Shown one piece after another: positions 12,001 to 22,300 of a stretch of DNA of 26,946 nucleotides. Positions within the stretch are counted from its first letter, which is position 1. The number at the start of each line of letters is the position of its first letter. A program made the position numbers and the translations under genes. This stretch comes from Apostichopus parvimensis (taxonomy: Eukaryota; Echinodermata; Holothuroidea; Aspidochirotida; Stichopodidae), in NCBI GenBank assembly GCA_000934455.1, contig KN887019.1:1-26946 (forward strand). Direction: 5' to 3'. Under the pieces are notes generated by a model. It made no database searches and was not told the origin of the DNA. It saw nothing but the letters and a program-made list of their open reading frames with translations.

Positions 12001-15000
12001 ATGTCCCATTAGGAAGGTGATCTGAGTTTCCTGTTAACCAATCAGTGATCAGAAAGAAGCTGTCAAAATACTGAATTGTGAAGAGCAGCTTCCATTCATA
12101 TATAAAATCAATAGATCAATATGTCAATGGATGCAGGATATCTCTCATCTACAGTTAACCACCTCACCGAGAAGTTAAATGACTAGGGCACTTTGAACTT
12201 CTAGTTCCAAGAACGTAATTTACAGCAGCTTTTTGCGTTCAGCATTCCTTACCCACCAATTATTATTGCGTTCAGCATTCGAAACCCACCAATTATTATT
12301 GCGTTCAGCATTCCTAACCCACCAATGATTATTGCGTTCGGCATTCCTAACCCACCAAATATTGAAAAAACAATATAAGCTTGCGACTGGTGACACTAAG
12401 ACAACCTCCAGGATTTCTTACCATGTGAAAGTTACGCAGAATTACTGAAGCTGCTTTTAAAAAAAATATATATATTTTATATTTATTTATTCAATTTCAT
12501 TTCAATTATTAGATGCATCTGTACACCAGCCTGCTAAAAGATGAGATTTAAAATACCAGGATGTACAGTTATTGCTGTGGTTAATACCACCACCTATGTG
12601 GGGGGGGGGGAGGGTGATGAGAAGGGAAGGGGTTCTGCAATGCAGGTAAAATGAAAACTGCCTTAGGCATGAGATAAAGGTACAGGTGCCTTTGTAAAGG
12701 ATTTTCATATTACTATTCACATCACAGAAAAAAATATTTTTGTGTACCACATTAAATATCCCCTGGTAAACTGACATATTTGAATTGGAAATTAAGAGCT
12801 GGAACAGTGAAACTGGGGGGTGGAGGATGGTAAGGCAGAGGGGTGGGGGAGTGGATAGGGGGGTAATACAGAATGCCCAAAATTCACAGCTCATTGCTAA
12901 GACATAACTTAGTCTAAAATCAACATTTTAGGAAGGACTGAAAATTTCATTCCATTGAGGGACCAGATCTACTATATTTTTTTGGGGGGGGGATAGGGGA
13001 GTGGGGAGGGGGAGGAGGGAGACTGGGAGGGTAGTATTTTTCATGTTTCTCTGCAAGCTGGTGTACTGTTCAACCCATTAACGATGACAGTTCTGTAATA
13101 CCATCTGTTTCTTGAGATGCAGTTGTCTGAACTGGTCATTGAGGCAGAATATTCCTGGGAGAAAGGAAGTCATAGACATCCTAGGACTACTTATTTTTTA
13201 CGGAAATGGTGTTTGCAATATTGCTGTGGCAAGGTTCGTGTTCCAAATATGAAGATTATAATCGTATATCTTCAGTAAAGTAAAGTTTGTATCTACAACG
13301 GTTTTCAGGTTTATCAAATTAGCTTCCCGTAAAATACCCAAAAATGGTATGATTCTGGCCAATTTTACAAAGCATTTTGCTATTCAATAGAGTGGATAAA
13401 TTATTCCCTGATAATTCACATGACCTAATGTAATTTACTGCGCACATCCAAATAACAAAATAAAAAAAGTCATGACAGACACGATAGCAGCAACTGATGA
13501 AGCCAATTTCAGAAAATCCGAACGACATGAAATCGTTGAAATTCACAGCTACTTTCTTTGAACAAATAGTAATTAAACATTGCTTAGACTTAGCGAAATG
13601 AGCAGACCTTTTGAAATTGTTCTAGTCCAGAAAAGAGAAATAAGAAAACAGAAGGCAAAGAAGAAGAAGAAGAAGAAGAAGAAGAAGCAAAGAACTGGAG
13701 AGAAACGAGATCAAACGGTAAGAACGACAAAGAACATTTGGCATGCACGATAACACTCCACTTCAAACCATGCCTATGGTTCTTTTATACACAGTACTAC
13801 GAAACTACTCACAAAATTTACGAATAATTAAATATTCAAATAAGCAGAGTTCTTTTCGTAGGCGAATTCCAGGCAGGAACTTAAGGGTATAGCTTTCAGG
13901 ATTCGGGTATAGAGTTTAAAAGAGAGAAGAAATCCTTTTAAGGGTATTAACTGACGCCAATCTATCAAGTATCAACAGACTGGCTATGAAATGAAAAAAG
14001 CCTGTGAAAACGTTCCAAACGAACTGGAGCCCTAGGTAGGATCTTTCTGCACACTTGCAAGATGTTGAAAGCCTTTGTTTTAAGTTTACTGCACAACAAA
14101 TGTGAACTGAACAAGCACACACATAATTTACTAAACTGATGAACTGATAGAACTTTAAGAAGAACATTTTAAGAGAGCCTTGTTTTTAATTGTCCAGTAC
14201 CAGTAACAGCAATCTGAGCTTGAAGGCTGACACTGTTAGTTGACCACAGTTGCTGTAAAAACTAGCATTTATCACTATAGGAATACAACTGATGTTTACA
14301 CAGTTATTAAAATTGAACAAATACAATATCATATTTGTTTTCCTGTGTAGTAGTTCTCTGGTAATGCATTACTTTAAATTTTATTTTGTATAACTAAAAA
14401 AAAGAAGGAACAGTCGTACTTTGTACAGGAGCTGTTTTATCTTTGCTTTCATTTTCTTTTTGGGGGGAAGGGGTAGGGGGCCTCATTTACATGATTCATT
14501 GTTTTATTTTTTGTTAAATCTTTACTCAGTGCAAATAGCAACACTACAACAGGATCAAAAGTTTCATGCAATAGTCAAAAAGGAAACAAAATTGCAGGTA
14601 TGGACTTGTATTCAAAAGAAAAAATGCCGGGTATAACATCACATAAATATTTCCTAAGAAGACATGGTTTGTCAGTACCCAAAGGTTACAAATGTGTTAG
14701 AAAAGGTTGGCATACATTATACTGTATGTTGACTATTGTCAAAAGTTTATGACCAAAAGAAAATGATCACAAAACAATGCAGAGAGTTTTATGCCAAAAT
14801 GCAAATTTATAGTAAGTTGGGTTAATTTCTTCTCTGCATGAGGGATGTGTCATTCCAGAAAGCAGCTGAATGTTGGTCTTAACTTGTGTACCAATAGACA
14901 GTTAAGGCTGAGGGGTTAGGGTTAAGGCTGAGGGGCTAGGGTTAAGATTAGGGCTGATTGGACCACTTTGTTGAACCCGGAGATGCTGCCACACCCCTGC

Positions 15001-16274
15001 ATGAAGTAATTTCGATTCTCAGAAAGAATACCGATATTGCGCAGGAAGCACATGATGGTTGTAGATTCCAAAAGTTTTTCTAAAAGAAGTGTTTTAGTTA
15101 TTTTAATGCTAGTAAAGATGTAAGGAAGGAAAGTAGGAAGGAAGACAGAAGAACAAGGTTGGTTTGGTATGTCATGCAGGACAAATGTTTAAGGCTTTTT
15201 CTCTGGCCTCACATTTTTGTTGTCTGAAGAGCAAATTTAGTTGTCAGAAAAATTGTAGCAAAACAATCACAGCTAGTAAGTCACTATAGGATGTACACGG
15301 TAGGATATGGGATGTAGGTTGGTGAAAAGAACACCAGCTTGTTGGGGGGGGGGGGGTAACACCAATTCATCATACTACTTATTATCACATTACCTATTAA
15401 GAAGTATTAAGTCTAAATTTGAATTTGATGTAAACAACCATTTGTCCACCAGACAACCTCAACAGTTGAGTTTGGCCGTTCAAACAGAAATTTGGTGCTT
15501 CTCGGACGAATGGACTACCGTTAAAAATGTGCCCTGTAGTGGTATCCTGTATCAAATCATTTTTGAAGTCTACCAATTTCGGACAAGCCAAAAAGTATTT
15601 GAAATACCACATCCATTGCAGAAGCAAAATAAAACCTGGAACAAGCGATGACCATAGAGCAGCTATTCTCTGCTCAAATAAAGTGCTTTTGCAAAGGACA
15701 CAAATCGACTTCACTTCAGATTTAACACCAACCAATCAAACAATCACACAACGCCAAGAAACTCTGCCGTGACCTAAGAAGACTGAAGACGTCCTTTTCC
15801 ACTGGCCATTCTCAAAACCTTTCCATCCTTTCCAACAATAACAACATACTCAATCAATTTATGAAATTTGTTTGCAACTACTATGGTGTAAAACAAAAGT
15901 CTACCTAGTCCTACACCCTGAAAACATGGCTACACTTCAAGCTTTTGTCAAGTTTCTCTCTTCACAGAATTAACAACCAAAACTGTAAAGACAACAAATT
16001 TTTGATTGACAGTTAGGAAGATAATAATGAGGCAACTACCCCAGCGGATGGCAAAAATACATACACACTGATATACTGTACAAACATACAGTAAACACAC
16101 ATAACAACAAATACACAAGGAAAGTTTTCTTATACACAAAACGAGACAAACAAATGAACCGCAGGAATGACAGGTTTTACACAGAGTGTAAGAGGTTGAA
16201 GCTTATAAAGACACTGATACAGCCAGAAATCTAAGGTACAGTATCATGCTCACAAGGTAGAGAGTTTTATTATT

Positions 16275-16314
<40 letters not shown>

Positions 16315-19300
16315 GGTGAAAGTGCTGGCAATTTGACACTCACTGTCACTAACTACAATAAATAATACAAGCATTTGAATCAACAATGTCTTGTTTGACA
16401 ATGTGTCTTTTCGACTAGATACAGGTAAAGGCATCTCACATTGAGCTCAAGACAACAAACGTTGAAAGGAATATTAGATGCAACATACTTTCAGGTGCCA
16501 CAAAGTCCTGATGAACATTTTCTCAGCAAGAAAATGACAAGTATATATGACAATTAACACATTAAGAGACAAATGATTAGTTTACTTGCTTATTGCACAT
16601 ATAGTCTACACAAAAAATACTGCACAAACAAACAAGCATAGAAGAATAAGACAGCCAAAATGCATATATATCAGAAAGAAGTACAGTGTAGGTAGATCTT
16701 TATTGAAAGCTCCTTGCTTAGATTTTGATCCGCGCTGTGGGTTGGGATGGTGTTTAGACATTAAGGAAAAGGAGAGCAAGGCTGAGGGGGGAAAGGAGGT
16801 GCAAGAGAGGAGGGTGGGATCGAGAGGGGGGTTTTAGAAAGGGTGGCGTGGCATGCATGGAAAAATATACCTCCTCCTCCTCATCATCATCATCATCATC
16901 GTCATCCTCTTCGCTGCTTTCGTCCACTGGCTTGGACTCCCAAGAACAATCCTGACGACGCAGGACAACTATAGGGGATTTGGGTGATTCGGCTATTTTT
17001 ATTTTGGGTGAGATATCGGGCATAATAAAGGTGATAGGCTGATGGTAGGAAGATGGAAACATTAGACAAAAGTTAGTAAAATATAGCTCTAAAAAAAACA
17101 AAAGAAAAGGAAAACCAAAATAGAATAGAATAGTTATATGAACAGAAAAGTAAAAACTGAACCTCGAAAAGGTTTTTATTTTGGTTTTTGGTTATTGTGG
17201 AAAGTGATGAGTGTGGTTCAATAGGGGGAAAAATTACTGTCTAAATAAGCATAGATGGTGTTGAGGTTAGAAAAGCTGAACTTAATGGTGTCATAATTTG
17301 TCATCCAGGAATGTTTTAACTGGATTCAGACAGTGAAATATTACAAAATTAGTGTTTTAAAGAAAGCAGTTAAAAATACAAAATAATAAGAAAAGAACAT
17401 GGCGCTATCCACTGCTGAATGGTGCAGAATTAGTTTGTAAAATGAAGCACTTCATAATGGATGACATTATGTGAGATATTGTGACCTCCTAGCCTAATGC
17501 TACATGAGTATAGTTCAGAATGCACCTCGATGCAGTGACATAATACAATTCTGCCTTAATTTTCAATTTATGCTCTGGAATGTTTTTCAGAAAATGTACT
17601 AGACTGATTGCAACATATGACCAATTTTCCAACAATTTTTTTTTATAGAAAATATTAAATAAGTGGGAACACCAATTACTCCAGGTCAGTGGTATTCCAA
17701 CATGGATCAGGTGCAAATTTCCTGTTCATATATTCTAGACTTTTTCTAGCAGGTCTTAACCCACAGGCATGTCGATAGAAAGAACACCACCACAAGAAGA
17801 TATTTAGAATAGAATATAGTGGCAGAATGGAGATGAAGATTTCTATGAAGAAGAAAGAAGATGTAGGACAGTGAGTGGTGTCAGCAGTGGGAAATATACG
17901 TTTCTCACATGATACACTTAACTAAACTACAGTACTTAGAAGTCCATGGAGACAGATACTTTCATTGGGTGAGGTTGAGAGAAGCAGCACGTGTCATACA
18001 AAATGATCAAGATAAATGGCAAAATTGAAAATAGAAGAGGGATCAAATATGAATGGGGAGGGGGACGGGGGGTGGAGTAGGAGGAGCATATAGTTGAAAG
18101 TCAGAAGAGTACTGAAGACCTTTTCTAAACTACTCTAAAATGCTATGTATGATAAAAGGCTAGCTACGTAAAGAACGGTAACATTACACGAGCTAAGAAA
18201 ATGAAATGCACCGACAGAACATAAGGGAAAAAATTATGACTTGGTCATCAGCAGAAATAAAATATAAAATTTGATTTGCAAAAACACAAGGAGAATTAAC
18301 AAATCCATCATCAGGAATTTGTAAGGCTCATGAAAACACATAGAAACCAACAACACACGCAGGTATGTGACTTAATCCTCTACTGTGACTCATTACCAAG
18401 AACACATTGTCCACACAATATTACATGACCTTACATTCTGACATCAAATATTGAAAAATAATTTACTATTTAACGGAGAGAGTCATTTTTTAAGTTTCGT
18501 TACTATTCTGTGTAGGAAAACTTGCACAAAGATATTTTTTTAAACTTAAGTGAAAAGTACAGATGGCAGTATGACTTGTTCAGTGCCAGAGATCAATTCC
18601 AGTAAAATAAGTTCATGGTGTCGGTGGTTGGAAACTTTATCTATTACAAGTGGTTACATGGTAGCTAAACAACCCTTTGTAATGCAAATACACAGAAGTG
18701 CAATGTCTTTCACTTCGTAACATGCAATTTACTGACTTGCTACAGCCTACATACAGTAGTGCTATTTACCATGAAACATTGACCAATGACATCAATGTTA
18801 TCGTCAGTGACAAGATGGAACGACGTCAGCAAATAGACAATTGAACTCTACAGACATACTCTGTCTGCCCAAGATTATGATGTATAAAGAGAAATACTGA
18901 TTTTATTGGTCACAGTCTCGCCTAGCGTCAAACTCGTTATCCCAAAAGGAGACCACAAGCTAACGCAATGATTCAAACAATGAAACCAACAGATGAAGTT
19001 CTGAGTCTTACACTCAAGAGACGACCAATCATACTAATGAAGATGAGGTTGCATCAAAAAGTTTTCATCCAATCAGAATGAGGCTAGGAGCTCAAATGGA
19101 CGGAAACTGCTACCGTAATTGCCTAACGTGAATTCCTATTGGCTACATGACTTTGTATCAAGGCAACACCACTCAGAATGAATAAACCAATGTGGATAAC
19201 ATTGGTGGAAAGTAAACCAAAACTGTTGAATCATCTACAAAAGTTATCAGACAGAATGCAAAATTTATGACAAAATGTATGACACAAGAAATTTGCACCA

Positions 19301-22300
19301 GACATCGAATTACTACAACCGCTTATTGAAGCACCATGCACAGCCGAAGAATTATTGTTGGTTTAACCTAGGACACCAACAGTATCCTTCTATGGTAATA
19401 GGATATACATAACATAATACGATATAGGGTTATATGCAAACATACGTTAGGATGCAAGACTAGTATGCAGTAGACTTACAGTATGGTGATAGACTCTCAC
19501 CAACAATATATATATATATTTGAACTTCAACCCTGAATTAATTTCAATCAGCCTAGGAAGTAAATAATCCTATTCATTTCAAGTCTCTGTGCAAAGCAAT
19601 TATTTCAAGTGTGTATGTGAAGTGATCATGTGATTGACAGGAAGCATATAAATGTCTGCTAAAGATTTTTAGAATTATGTCCAAAGATGGGAGTTGTCCA
19701 AACTCATTCATGTGTATAAGTAAATCGTTTCTCTGTTATAGACCTACAGTGTATGAGAAATGTTTGCTTGATTTTGCTCAAGTGAAGACAACAGAGGAGA
19801 GGGAGGGCAGTGGTCATCTTATGACATTAATGTGTCTTTACAATACATTCTCAATTTAATACTTCCTTAGTCACAGTATAGCCGACTCATGTTGATATAT
19901 TCCAATTCACGAATACGAATATGATATATAATTACTTTTGCATTTTTTTTTACATTTGAGGTTTGCAATAATGACAGTTTTTTTTTGGGGGGGGGGGGTC
20001 AAATCTAATTTCTTGACAATTAGAGGTGCTCTTTATTGCACTTTACATTGGGTGGTGAGTGGGCCGTCAGGCTTAAAATACAGTACGATAAAATTGACGA
20101 GGAAAATTAGCCACGAAGGACGGAAAACGTTTGAACAGAGAAATCATAGAATACAAGTGATAATATAAGAAAATCACATTCACTTGACATAAGTTATACC
20201 ATTCATTGACCTCTGATGTAGAATCCTGCATTTTATATGATATCCACAAATTTACTTAATTCTGAATCAGTTTTGAAATTTTCAAAATTTCCTTCAAAAT
20301 TTGTCCTTTGGTTTCTAAAAGAAGTGGTCAGTATAGGTCAACCCATTATAAACAAGACTCCCATTTATGAGACAAACCCTAAAAATACTTCCCAGCTTTT
20401 CGCCATTGAGATTTATTCAATAAACTTATCCACAAATATCAATATATCACTGCAAAAGGAGTATCTTGTTGCCTTTCATCAATGAAGTTGGCATCTTTTT
20501 TTTTTTTTGCGCTTCCTTCTCCACACAGTCTTCCCCTCCAAAGAGAATGCCTCGCATAACATGTGCATCCAATGGCCGCACAAATGTTTAACAATGTTTA
20601 ACCTGTCGCAAAGCTCTCCACTGTTGTATGGAAGACAGACAGACAGACAACTGACATGTACAGTAAGCTAAGAAAGTTAATGCTTATTTAGCCACAGCAG
20701 TCTTTCACCCATTTTTATAGAATCTTACCTCAGTATTGTCATCGGCCGGCTGAGCCCCACCGGGAATGTTTTGGTGAAATACTTCCCAGAGTTCGCATGC
20801 GTCTTTGTACTCCTGTGACGTTTTCTGTGCATTTGCGTCAAAAAGAAGAAAATGTTGATATTTACATATGTTACATATATAATGTATGATAATTTCAAAT
20901 ACTATGTCAAATCAACAAGAAATCAGGAGGATTAATATTTATAGGACAGCTTTCACTATTACTACAGAATATGAATCCTAGGATTGTTTTTTTCGAGCTT
21001 GAAAACGTTACAGCGCAGAGCAAACTAAGAAATGGGCACGGGGGTGGAGATGTAGAAACAGATGTGGATGGAATTCCACTTTCTTCTAGAACGGGGAAGG
21101 TCATGAATGGTCTAGGAGAGAAGAATTTAATGTACAACAGGGCATGGATTTGTGTTCAGTTTGTGTACAGCCGTTTTGAGGTGTGCAGGTCTTAAATTCT
21201 CATAAAATGCTATGGCCTTTTGTACAATAAAACTGCTACATACTTCACACTTGTGTAGCAATTGTAAGCTACATATATGTAGCATTTACTACATTATACC
21301 AGAAACATTATTGACAAATATGCAATGGCATATGGCATCCTTAAACATGATTATGAATCTAAATCAATTCTTTAAGCAATATTTTCACAAGAAGCTATAA
21401 GGTAAAGGGATGAAAGTTTCACTCTTCTTTCAATATATTTGTAAAGTTCCCCTGACATTGTTGTTTAATCAAATTTAAAAGGGGTTGCTCACCTTATAAA
21501 AGTCCTGTGCATTTTTGACCAACAACTCAACATCTGCGATCATCTGACCTACAGTATTGTACTCTTCCATCTTCATACGTTGCTGTATCTTTAGCATGTC
21601 TATAGGATCAGTCACAATCTCGTAATACTCGGGAACAGTCCTGTGGGGTCAGAATACCTTAAACTTGTAACAGAATGACTATGTGTAGCAGAGGAGATCC
21701 AAACTGAAATAAATGCATCTCCTGTCGTTACTCTTTGCATGTAATGACTTATGCTGAACCTGAACAAATATCTAGAGTAGTACTGTAGGCCTGGCCTAAT
21801 ACGGTGTACCTCATAAGAACATTTAAGTTGAGGTATAGCCTAGTCAAAACATACATGTACATGTGACATCTTCATCAGCTTCACATTTTTGTATATAATT
21901 TCATACTGATTCTTGGGAAGAGAAGCAACCAAATGGGAGAATTTCCTTAGAACAGATATTATGAAACTCCAATGGTATGCATTATACTTCACACTATCCA
22001 AGACCATCTGCAGAACTTTGTCGGGAGCTTCCGAATTATTTTTGAGTTTTGACCAGTTTAAACCTAGTTTTGACCGGTTTAAACCAGGTTTAAACCGCTT
22101 TGTGGTCAAAACAGGTTTTGACCGGTCAAAACCCAACCCTGGAACCTGTGGACTCTTGTGCTTTGCACAGTTTAACAAGGTACAATGAAGAATGCCTTAT
22201 TCTCTTCCTCTGCTCTGACAGGCCGATCTACGGCATCAAACCACGAATGACACACGAGCATAACTGATCAGAAGATGCAGAAGGAGAGGCTCATTGTCAC

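Larger units (their letters stand above)
11706..16870 (-). other. 5.2-kb intron between coding exons 5 and 6
   Basis: The largest intron. It contains a 33-bp minisatellite (12235-12360), a G-rich region (12599-13034), an (AAG)n run (13659-13686), a short 20-bp tandem (14901-14945), a 13-base G run (15344-15356) and a long AT dinucleotide run (about 16279-16311). ORFs on both strands around 15307-15772 overlap one another and show no family I recognise. No additional PBRM1 exon is needed by phase or homology. Confidence 0.75.

Noticed and set aside
14901..14950. TTAGGG words suggesting an interstitial telomere repeat
   Set aside because: Only isolated TTAGGG words occur, inside a 20-bp repeat; there is no run of hexamers.
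15307..15772. Overlapping ORFs on both strands (81 to 114 codons) as a possible transposon fragment
   Set aside because: No recognisable domain, no inverted ends or duplication, and the frames overlap one another. Left undescribed as a gene.
16279..16311. TATA-type promoter
   Set aside because: It is a simple AT dinucleotide run deep in an intron with no other promoter signal.
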